From an uncultured Macromonas sp. (GTDB taxonomy: Bacteria; Pseudomonadota; Gammaproteobacteria; Burkholderiales; Burkholderiaceae), in contig CAMLOF010000008.1 of NCBI GenBank assembly GCA_946481585.1, positions 1 through 27,109 on the forward strand: a DNA stretch of 27,109 bases, in the 5' to 3' direction. Made by a program: the position numbers and the translations under genes. Numbering within the stretch: position 1 is the stretch's first letter; each line of letters begins with the position of its first letter. Positions 14,497-22,600 of the stretch are shown one piece after another. The notes below the pieces were generated by a model, which saw nothing but the letters and a program-made list of their open reading frames with translations, was not told the DNA's origin and did no database searches.

Positions 14497-17082
14497 ATGG
14501 ACGTCTCTCGCATCCGCGCCCTCCGGGGGCCTAACCTGTGGTCACGCACCACTGCCATCGAAGCCATCGTTCATTGCACGCCGGAAGAGTCCGATCTCTC
14601 GAACCAGACCGCCTTTGTCGAACGGCTGCGTGAGCGTTTCCCGGGCATTGGCGCCCTGCCCGAGCCCACAGCTCATGGCGTGGTGTCCATGGCCCATGCC
14701 CTCGAACTGGCCACGCTTGCACTGCAAACGCACGCTGGTTGCCCCATCAGCTTCAGCCGCACCACTCCCGCACCGGAAACCGGTGTTTTCCAGGTGGCCG
14801 TGCAGTACACCGAGGAAGAAGTTGGCCGACTGGCGCTTGATCTGGCCGTTGCCTTGCTGCGGTCTGCGGTTGATGACACGCCGTTCGACACAGCTGACGC
14901 AATCGCCAAGCTCAAGGAACTCGACGAAGACATTCGCCTTGGCCCTTCAACAGGCTCCATCGTTGACGCAGCGGTGGCGCGCGGCATCCCCTACCGCCGG
15001 CTGACGCAAGGCAGTCTGGTGCAGTTTGGCTGGGGCAGCAAGCAACGGCGCATCCAGGCGGCTGAATGCGACACCACCAGCGCCATTGCCGAAGGCATTG
15101 CCCAAGACAAGGAACTGACGAAGAAGCTGCTCCATGCGGCAGGCGTACCCGTCCCTCTCGGTCGCCCTGTGAGCGACGCGGAAGATGCCTGGAATGCTGC
15201 TCAGGCACTGGGCGGCGCCGTGGTGATCAAGCCCCGCGATGGCAACCAAGGCAAGGGCGTCACCGTCAACATCAGCACGCGCGAGCAGGTGATTGCCGCC
15301 TACCAGAATGCTCAGCAGGTGAGCGACGACGTGATGGTCGAAAGGTATCTGCCAGGCATTGACTATCGCCTTCTGGTGGTGGGCAAGCAACTGGTGGCTG
15401 CAGCGCGTCGTGACCCGCCACTTGTCATTGGCGACGGCGAACATACCGTGCGCCAGCTTGTGGAGACTGTCAACGCAGACCCCCGCCGGGGCGACGGCCA
15501 TGCCACACCGCTGACCAAGATTCGCTTGGACGACATTGCCATCGACCGCCTGCGTGAACAGGGCCTGACCCCCGAATCCATTCCTGCACGGGGTGTGCGC
15601 GTGGTGCTGCGCAACAACGCCAACCTGTCCACCGGCGGCTCTGCCACCGACGTGACGGACGAGGTGCACCCCCAGGTGGCAGCCCGTGCTGTGGCGGCTG
15701 CGCTCATGGTGGGACTCGACATCTGCGGCGTGGACGTTGTCTGCGAAAACGTCATCGAGCCCCTGGAGACTCAGCACGGCGGTGTTGTTGAAGTGAATGC
15801 CGCCCCAGGGCTTCGCATGCACATCAGCCCCTCTTTCGGTAAGGGCCGACAGGTTGGCGAGGCCGTCATCAACCACATGTTCCCGAACGGTGAAGATGGA
15901 CGCATTCCCGTGGTGGCAGTGACTGGCACCAACGGCAAGACCACCACGGTGCGCCTGACCGCGCACCTGCTGCGCAGCCACGGCCTTCGTGTGGGCATGA
16001 CCAACACCGACGGCGTTTACGTCAACGGCCGCCAGACCGACAGCGGTGACTGCAGCGGCCCCCGCAGCGCACGCAACGTGCTGGCACACCCCGATGTGGA
16101 CGCCGCGGTGTTTGAAACTGCGCGTGGTGGCCTGCTGCGTGAGGGGTTGGCCTACGACCGTTGCCAGGTGGCTGTGGTCACCAACATCGGTTCGGGCGAC
16201 CACCTCGGGCTGAACTACATCACCACGGTTGAAGACCTGAGCGTGCTCAAGCGCGTGATCGTGGTGAACGTGGCCCCCACCGGCATGGCCGTTCTGAACG
16301 CTGCGGACCCGCAAGTTGCCAGGATGGCCAACCATTGCCCTGGCCAGGTGACCTTCTTTGGCCCGAACGAGCACCATCCCGTGATTGCCACGCACCGCGC
16401 ACTAGGCAAACGGGTGGTCTTCGTGGACGACGGCCATGTCGTTGCAGCGGAAGGGACCTTCCAGGTCCGCATTCCCTTGTCGCAGATTCCGTTCACCCGA
16501 AACGGCACGATCGGCTTCCAGGTAGACAACGCCATGGCGGCCATTGGCGCTGCCTGGGCCCTGGACGTTCCCTGGAACACGGTGCTCCAAGGGCTGTTCA
16601 CCTTCGTGAGTGACGCGCACGCCGTGCCAGGCCGCTTCAACCTGTTCGACTACAAGGGCGCCACCGTGATCGCCGATTACGGCCACAACCCAGACGCCAT
16701 CCAGGCGCTGAGCGACGCCGTTCAGCAGATGCCTGCCCGCGAGCGCATGGTGGTCATCAGCGGTGCTGGCGACCGTCGCGACGAGGACATTCGTGACCAG
16801 ACCCGCATTCTGGGCAAAGTCTTTGACGAAGTGATCCTCTACCAGGACGCCTGCCAGCGAGGACGCGAAGACGGTGAAGTGATCGGGCTGCTGCGTGAAG
16901 GCCTTGAGGGTGCGACGAAGACGCAGCGAGTCAGCGAAATCCGTGGCGAGTTCAACGCCATCGACACAGCGCTGGAACGCCTGCAGCCCGGCGACCTCTG
17001 CCTGATCTTGATCGACCAGGTGCAGGAGGCGCTGGACCACATCGCGGCACGCGTGCAGGCCGCGAATCCGGTCAACGCCTGA
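14497..17082 (+). CDS. cphA: Cyanophycin synthetase CphA
   Basis: Makes cyanophycin, the insoluble nitrogen reserve with a poly-Asp backbone and Arg side groups, in the cytoplasm using two ATP sites. It has 861 residues, the normal CphA1 length. The ATP-grasp domain shows VVIKPRDGNQGKGVTVNI, MVERYLPGIDYRLLVVG and EVNAAPGLRMHI. The Mur-ligase domain has an intact P-loop VTGTNGKTTT (K481) and the C-terminal lobe DYGHNPDAIQAL (H730) with VISGAGDRRDEDI. In the N domain the His/Glu motif seen in CphA' is replaced by GVVSMAHALELA (V62, M65, A66), with only E70 kept. AAGGA (14484-14488) supports the ATG. Its stop abuts the stop of the convergent peptidase gene with no base between. Confidence 0.96.
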   Translation: MDVSRIRALRGPNLWSRTTAIEAIVHCTPEESDLSNQTAFVERLRERFPGIGALPEPTAHGVVSMAHALELATLALQTHAGCPISFSRTTPAPETGVFQVAVQYTEEEVGRLALDLAVALLRSAVDDTPFDTADAIAKLKELDEDIRLGPSTGSIVDAAVARGIPYRRLTQGSLVQFGWGSKQRRIQAAECDTTSAIAEGIAQDKELTKKLLHAAGVPVPLGRPVSDAEDAWNAAQALGGAVVIKPRDGNQGKGVTVNISTREQVIAAYQNAQQVSDDVMVERYLPGIDYRLLVVGKQLVAAARRDPPLVIGDGEHTVRQLVETVNADPRRGDGHATPLTKIRLDDIAIDRLREQGLTPESIPARGVRVVLRNNANLSTGGSATDVTDEVHPQVAARAVAAALMVGLDICGVDVVCENVIEPLETQHGGVVEVNAAPGLRMHISPSFGKGRQVGEAVINHMFPNGEDGRIPVVAVTGTNGKTTTVRLTAHLLRSHGLRVGMTNTDGVYVNGRQTDSGDCSGPRSARNVLAHPDVDAAVFETARGGLLREGLAYDRCQVAVVTNIGSGDHLGLNYITTVEDLSVLKRVIVVNVAPTGMAVLNAADPQVARMANHCPGQVTFFGPNEHHPVIATHRALGKRVVFVDDGHVVAAEGTFQVRIPLSQIPFTRNGTIGFQVDNAMAAIGAAWALDVPWNTVLQGLFTFVSDAHAVPGRFNLFDYKGATVIADYGHNPDAIQALSDAVQQMPARERMVVISGAGDRRDEDIRDQTRILGKVFDEVILYQDACQRGREDGEVIGLLREGLEGATKTQRVSEIRGEFNAIDTALERLQPGDLCLILIDQVQEALDHIAARVQAANPVNA

Positions 17083-18009
17083 TCAGCCCCAGAACAGCAG
17101 CGCTTCGCGCTGCTGCACCATGAGTTGGACCTGCCTGCCCACGGGCAGCAGGACCTTGGTGGGCACGTGGCCGAACGGCAGGCCGGTCAACACCGGCACC
17201 TTGACCTGCGTGCGCAGCCAATCCACCACACTGGCCAGCTTGAAGCCCTTGTCGTGCGGGGTGAGCTGAAAGCGGTTGAACTGCCCGAGGATGATGGCCT
17301 TTTGCTTGCCCAGAACACCTGCGTGCAGCAATTGCGTGAGCATGCGTTCAATTCGGTAGGGGTGCTCGGCCACATCCTCCAGGAAAAGCAGGCCGTTCTT
17401 GACTTCAGGGAAGTATGGCGTGCCAACCATTGAGGTCAGCACCGACAGGTTCCCGCCCCACAGCGTAGCTTTGTTCACGCCCCAGCCGTCTTCGGTACCC
17501 ACCGCCGGGTGCGCCTTCACGTCTGCCACAGGCAGCCGCCAGCCTGTGCCCTCACCGTGGCCATCCACCAGGTCATCGAAGCAGGCCTGCATGATCTCGT
17601 CAGGCTCGCCCTCGCAAGCCCAGTCCTCCATAAGCGCGGGGCCTGCCCACGTGGCAACACCTTCGCGCGCCAGAAGAGCCAGCTGCATGGCCGTGAAGTC
17701 GCTCAGACCGACGAAGGAAGTGCCTTTTTCCACCGCCTTGGCCAGTTTGGCGTATGGCAGCTTGGGCAGCAACCGGGTCAGGCCGTAGCCACCGCGGGTG
17801 GTCAATGCCACATCGGCACCGCTTGAAGCAGCCCGGGCAATGGCTGCCAGACGCATTTCATCGTCACCGGCAAAACGGGTGTGGCTGGCAAGTGCAGAGG
17901 GGTCCAGCTCCACGTCATGGCCTTGCGCCTTGAGCCGCGCCACCGCACGCTTGAAACCGGTCTTGTCGCGCACTGCGCCACTGGGAGAGTAGATATATAG
18001 ATGTGCCAT
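17083..18009 (-). CDS. ldcA: LD-carboxypeptidase family protein (peptidase S66)
   Basis: Serine peptidase of family S66, whose members cut the terminal D-Ala from murein tetrapeptides (LdcA) or inactivate microcin C (MccF). Of the catalytic triad, S103 is in FVGLSDFTAMQ, E211 in LLFLEDVAEHPYR and H281 in GLPFGHVPTK. The ATLWGGNLSVL segment is also family-typical. It is 308 residues with no signal peptide, so cytoplasmic murein recycling is the likely setting. I chose the ATG at 18009 (MAHLYIYSPSGAV, a family-like first strand); the open frame to 18087 overlaps the tadA gene and adds nothing family-like. It begins seven bases after the tadA stop, so the two are probably co-transcribed. A role in cyanophycin turnover has no sequence support, since cyanophycinase is family S51. 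Confidence 0.9.
   Translation of the reverse strand: MAHLYIYSPSGAVRDKTGFKRAVARLKAQGHDVELDPSALASHTRFAGDDEMRLAAIARAASSGADVALTTRGGYGLTRLLPKLPYAKLAKAVEKGTSFVGLSDFTAMQLALLAREGVATWAGPALMEDWACEGEPDEIMQACFDDLVDGHGEGTGWRLPVADVKAHPAVGTEDGWGVNKATLWGGNLSVLTSMVGTPYFPEVKNGLLFLEDVAEHPYRIERMLTQLLHAGVLGKQKAIILGQFNRFQLTPHDKGFKLASVVDWLRTQVKVPVLTGLPFGHVPTKVLLPVGRQVQLMVQQREALLFWG
17095..17115 (+). other. Strong hairpin just past the cphA stop, inside the peptidase gene
   Basis: CAGCAGCGC (17095-17103) and GCGCTGCTG (17107-17115) form a 9-bp perfect stem with a TTC loop, 12 bases after the cphA stop. No T-tract follows. On the other strand the same bases encode QQREALL near the end of the S66 peptidase. It may pause RNA polymerase or protect the cphA mRNA end. 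Confidence 0.4.
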
Positions 18010-18016
18010 GAGGGCA

Positions 18017-19114
18017 TTATTGACCAGCGCGGCCACCAGACATGCCATGGGTCCGCCAAGCCCTTTGCGCCGCGCGGTGCCCTTCATCCGGATAGGGCAT
18101 GTTCTTCAAGGCGCTGGACAGCACACCCGCTTGCCAGCCTGCCTGCGTGTCGAGAGCTGCGGCATGTGAGCCGAGTGCAAGCACCAAGGCATTGGCCAAT
18201 TGCTCCTGCCCAGGCGCTACCGCCAGGCGAAGGCGGTCAACACCAAGTCGCTGCAGCCATTGCATCAGCCCCTGCACGTGGGTCTGCAATGAATGCCAGT
18301 TTGCTTTTTTCGGCTTGTCGCTTTGCCCGAAGCCTATGAGATCGGGCACCAGCACTCGCTCGCCCTGACGTTCCCGAGCCAAGGCCCATTCGGCCCACTG
18401 TGGCCACCAGCCGTCCGAGCCGTGTAGCGCAAGCCAGACAGTGCCAAGCCCTCCCGCCCCTACATCCAGGTAATGGAAACGAAGGCCTTCAAAAGCCGGA
18501 ATGTCTTGCAGCATTCTGCTCGCGCCACGAAGTATGGACCAGTGTTCCCAAGCAGCATCAAAGGCATGTGTCGGTGTGCGCAGGGCATCTTCTCTCAGCG
18601 GCTCGGCATGCAGCTTCGCGCTGCGTCGCCTACCCTCGAAGAACGTGCGCATCACGTCGGCACAATCGTTGGCCAACACGCCAGCAACCACCTTGGTATG
18701 GTGGTTGAGCTCTGGCACGGCAAAAAGGTTGAGCACCGACCCCGCAGCACCTGTCTTGGGCTCGGTAGCGCCAAAAACCACCCTTTTCACTCGGGCGTGC
18801 AGCAAGGCCTGCGCGCACATGGCACAGGGCTCCAGGGTCACGTAGACCTCGCAATCGTCAAGGCGGTAGTTGTCAAGGGCGTGCGCCGCTTCACGCAATA
18901 CCTGGATTTCTGCGTGGGCTGTGGGGTCCCGCAGGCTGATGGGCGCGTTGTGGGCACAGGCAAGCACCCGCACTTCGCCACTTTCCCGGCGAACCAGAAC
19001 GGCGCCTACAGGTACCTCGCCACGTTCCGCTGCCAGCTTCGCCTGTGCGAGCGCCAAGCGCATGCAAGTCTCGTCGTCGAGCGCGCTGGGGCTTGGGGTG
19101 TGGTGTTCGTGCAT
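18017..19114 (-). CDS. tadA: tRNA adenosine-34 deaminase TadA fused to a degenerate alpha/beta-hydrolase domain
   Basis: Residues 10-160 are a complete TadA, which makes inosine at the wobble base of tRNA-Arg. It shows GEVPVGAVLV, the zinc/proton-shuttle motif HAE (H67, E69) and PCAMC with zinc ligands C97 and C100. Residues about 205-345 resemble the front half of haloalkane dehalogenase-like hydrolases: FHYLDVGAGG, LALHGSDGWW (oxyanion HG) and VLVPDLIGFGQSDKPK. The nucleophile elbow, normally QDWGG or GxSxG, reads APGQEQ, and the later part of the fold is missing. The added domain therefore cannot be a normal hydrolase. No stop or frameshift separates the parts. I chose the ATG at 19114 (MHEHHTPSPS); in-frame ATGs at 19153 and 19186 are possible. 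It is divergent from the receiver gene. Confidence 0.92.
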   Translation of the reverse strand: MHEHHTPSPSALDDETCMRLALAQAKLAAERGEVPVGAVLVRRESGEVRVLACAHNAPISLRDPTAHAEIQVLREAAHALDNYRLDDCEVYVTLEPCAMCAQALLHARVKRVVFGATEPKTGAAGSVLNLFAVPELNHHTKVVAGVLANDCADVMRTFFEGRRRSAKLHAEPLREDALRTPTHAFDAAWEHWSILRGASRMLQDIPAFEGLRFHYLDVGAGGLGTVWLALHGSDGWWPQWAEWALARERQGERVLVPDLIGFGQSDKPKKANWHSLQTHVQGLMQWLQRLGVDRLRLAVAPGQEQLANALVLALGSHAAALDTQAGWQAGVLSSALKNMPYPDEGHRAAQRAWRTHGMSGGRAGQ

Positions 19115-19160
19115 GGAAAGATGGTGCGTGCTTTCTTGACTGAATATTTTCATCGTTTTA

Positions 19161-19168
19161 GCCGATAT
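19161..19168 (+). promoter_or_regulatory. Possible sigma-28 (FliA) -10 element for the signalling genes
   Basis: GCCGATAT matches the flagellar sigma-28 -10 consensus GCCGATAA in seven of eight bases. The region where a TAAAG-like -35 should lie (around 19141-19148, TGAATATT) matches poorly. A start near 19175 would leave a leader of about 55 nt before the receiver gene. A chemotaxis link is plausible because a chemoreceptor lies downstream, but the call is tentative. Confidence 0.3.
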
Positions 19169-19217
19169 GATCCGGGCGATGCACATGAAAAACGTGATTT
19201 ATGGCATGGAGTCAATC

Positions 19218-19223
19218 GGAGGA
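19218..19223 (+). promoter_or_regulatory. Ribosome binding site deciding the start of the receiver gene
   Basis: GGAGGA lies seven bases before an in-frame GTG at 19231. The upstream ATG at 19201 in the same frame has no such site, so GTG at 19231 is the preferred start. Confidence 0.8.
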
Positions 19224-19230
19224 TTGCAAC

Positions 19231-19629
19231 GTGGCTGAGGGTTCGCCCACACGAACCCGACCTCACGTTCTGGTGGCAGACGATGATCCGCTCAACCTCA
19301 GGGTTGCGGCGAGGCTTTTACGGCAGCATGGGTGCACCGGCGTGCTTGTGACCGACGGCGAGCAGGCCATTCGTGCCATGCAAAGTCAGCGTTTCGATCT
19401 GCTCCTTTTGGATGTTCACATGCCAGTAAAAGACGGCTTTGAAACGCTTTTGCTCATCAGGCAGAGTGAGTCCAAGGCCTTCAATCGCATGCCCGTGGTC
19501 ATGGTGTCGGGGGACGATGGCCTCGAAACACGGCAGCACTTTTTTGACGCGGGTGCAGATGGCTACCTGATCAAACCGCTATCGATAGACACGCTGGGGT
19601 TAGAGATTGGTCGGTTGACCGGGCGCTGA
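19231..19629 (+). CDS. Single-domain response regulator (receiver only)
   Basis: A CheY-like receiver of 132 residues with no output domain. It has the acidic pocket VLVADDDPLN, the phospho-acceptor Asp in LLLLDVHMPVKDG, Ser in VVMVSGDDG and the conserved Lys in LIKPL, so it looks competent for phosphorylation. The GTG start is set by the GGAGGA site at 19218-19223; the alternative ATG at 19201 would add ten residues. It lies three bases before the hybrid kinase gene and is almost certainly co-transcribed and functionally paired with it. It probably receives phosphate from the kinase's HPt domain or feeds back on it. It lacks enough marks to call it CheY. Confidence 0.9.
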   Translation: MAEGSPTRTRPHVLVADDDPLNLRVAARLLRQHGCTGVLVTDGEQAIRAMQSQRFDLLLLDVHMPVKDGFETLLLIRQSESKAFNRMPVVMVSGDDGLETRQHFFDAGADGYLIKPLSIDTLGLEIGRLTGR

Positions 19630-19632
19630 ACA

Positions 19633-22600
19633 ATGGATCGACCCGCCTGCCCTCCTCCGCCATATGCACCCGCCCCGGCCCCGGCGTGGAAGCCAGGGAA
19701 CGGCCGGGAGCGCAACTGGAGTTGGCGGGAATGGCTTGCCCTAGCGATTCTGTCTGCAGGCCTGGCCTGCACCGCCTATGTTCACCAACTGGCACAACGC
19801 TATGTTGACGCGCAATCGCGTGAACGCTTCGCTCTGGCCAGCAAGGACTTTTTTACGACGCTGGAACAGTCCCTGAAGAGGCAAGCAGACCAGATGCTGG
19901 GCTTGCGAGTGCTGTATGAGGCCTTGTCCGACACGCCAGATGCCGCCCTGCACCGCAGCGTACGCACTCGCGATATTCTGAGCCAACAACCCGGCCTGGT
20001 GGCCCTTTATCACGTCAAGGGGCAGACCAAAGCCGAACTTCTTGGCGACTTGAGGGTTGAAACACTCCAAGGAACCGGGGGTCAAACCACCTTGGCAGCC
20101 TTGCACAGCAAGTCCGGCTTTCAGGCGCTGAAGCAGGCACTTGAGAGCGGGCAAACAAGTGTCACGCCTTTGATGGACATGTTCCCCGGCACGTCCAAGC
20201 GCTGGGGATTTTTCCTGGTGACGCCTGTACAAGCCTCGTCACCTCCAGATACGTCAAATGCGAACAGGCAGGGCACATGGCTGGTGGCAGCGGTACTTTT
20301 GAACGACTGGCTGCAGGCGGCCACCCAAGCATTGCCAGCAGGCATGGATGTGGAAGTCCTGGGCGGAACGGAGCTGCTTCGGCCACACCTTCTTTTCGAC
20401 GCCGACGGCCATTTGACCGCCGATGGTGGAAACGGCCCGCCAATGGCTCGGCCGCTTGAGCAGACCAAAACGTTTCGTTTAGGCGAGCACCCTTTGGTCG
20501 TGAGAGCGAGCACCACCCCTGTTTTTGAAAATGCGGTAGACCGCTGGACACCCCTGACCGCTGCAGCCTTGGGCACGATCCTTAGCGTGCTGGCGGCGTT
20601 CTCTGCCTGGCTGACCTTGAGCGCCCGGTACAGAGCCGAACGCCGAGCCTTGGAACTGGCTGCAGACTTGGAGCTGATGTCACGCGTGGCCAGGTACACA
20701 GGCAGCATGGTGGCCGTGACAGACACTCAACACCAGATCACCTGGGTGAATGAAGCGTTCATACGTCAGACCGGCTTCACACCAGAAGATGCCTATGGCA
20801 AGGAACTCGCCGAGCTGCTCGTCGTGGCTGCAGCGGCCCCCGAGACACTCCCGTCAATTCGACGAGCGCTGACACAACGCGCTGCGCTGGAGCTGGAGAC
20901 TGTTTTTTGCGGCAGGCAGGGCAAGACACGGCGCGTTTCCATGGAGATGCGGCCCATGGCGGACGCCACGGGCAACTTCCAAGGACACATCAACATCCTC
21001 GCCGATATCGAAGAGCGTCGTCAGGACCAGGATGCCCTGGAACAGGCATTGCGGGAACAGAAGGGACTGCGCAACATTCTGGATCAGCATGCAATCGTCT
21101 CGGAGACCGACCCTGCAGGCACGATCACCCGGGTGAACGACAAGTTCGTGCAGATCAGCGGCTACGCCCAGGCTGAACTTGTGGGCAAAAACCATCGCGT
21201 CATCGGCGCCGGCCAGCATCCCAGCGTTTTCTGGGAGCAGATGTGGCGCACGATCCGTTCGGGCCGACCCTGGCGGGGTGAAATCTGCAACCGGGGGAAA
21301 AACGGCCACCTTTATTGGGTGGACAGTCTGATTGCCCCATTGCATGACGGGTCTGGGCAGATCGAGCGGTTCCTGTCCATCCATACCGACATCACCCAGC
21401 ACAAACAGGCACAGGCCGCGCTTGTATCAAGCCAGGACATGTTGACCCGAACCAGCCGCATTGCCGGTATAGGCGGGTGGTTCACCGACTTGCAAGCACG
21501 GCGGGTGTACATGTCGGTCGAATGCATGCAGATTTTCGGGCTTGATCCAGACTGGAGCAAACCCATCGAACCCACACTGGGGTACTTTGTTCCTCAACTC
21601 CAGCCCCAGGTGTTGGAGGTGATCGAAAGCGCCGTCTACGCCCGCGAAGCATTTGACATGGTCGTGACCTTCACGTCGGCGCAGGGGCGCAGTCGCTGGG
21701 TGAGGATGCTTGGGGAAGCCGATGCGGCAGAAGATGGCCAGCCGCACAGGATGGTGGGCGCGGCGCAGGACATTACCGTCCAGGTTCTGGCGCAGCGCCG
21801 TATCGAAGCGAGCGAACGGACCCTTCGATCTGCCATTGATGCAGTGGACGAGGCCTTTGCGCTCTACGACCCGCAGGAGCGACTGGTCTTCTGCAACGAC
21901 AAGTACCGCGAGATCTACCCCCGGTGCCGCGATGTGATCATGGTGGGCACTCGGTTCGAGGACATTGTGCGTGCTGGCGTGGAAAGGGGGGAATTCCCCG
22001 CCGCTCAAACGGACCCGAAGGCCTGGACTGAGCAACGGCTGCGGAACTTCCGCGCCCCGAGTTCCGAAGAGGAAGTGCAGACTCGCGATGGTCGCTGGTT
22101 CAAGGTGGTGAGCCGAACGACGCAAGACGGCTTCCACGTCGGCTTCCGTGTGGACATCACGGACATGAAGCGCGCACTGGACGCCGCAGATGCCGCGTCT
22201 CGCAGCAAGAGCCAGTTCCTGGCCAACATGAGCCACGAAATCCGCACGCCGTTGAATGCCATCCAAGGCATGCTCAAGCTGCTGGACTACACAGGACTCA
22301 CGACTCGCCAGAGTGATCTGGTAGACAAGGCAGCCAGTGCATCGCGTTCGCTGCTGGGCATCCTCGACGACATCCTTGATTTCTCCAAGGTCGAGGCAGG
22401 CAAGATGCGTCTGGCTGCGGAGCCATTCATTTTGGACGGGCTGTTGCGCGACCTCTCGAACATCCTGGCTGGAACACTGGGCCAGAAGCAGCTGGAGCTG
22501 ATCTACGACATCGACCCCCGGCTCCCCGCTTCGTTCACCGCCGACGCGATGCGGCTCAAACAGGTGCTCATCAACCTGTGTGGCAACGCCATCAAGTTCA

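Noticed and set aside
14947..16395. Minus-strand open frame (482 codons) opposite cphA
   Set aside because: Shadow of the conserved CphA coding sequence with no family signal.
18010..18087. N-terminal extension of the S66 peptidase to 18087
   Set aside because: It overlaps the tadA coding sequence, adds residues without family similarity, and the ATG at 18009 starts exactly at the first family strand.
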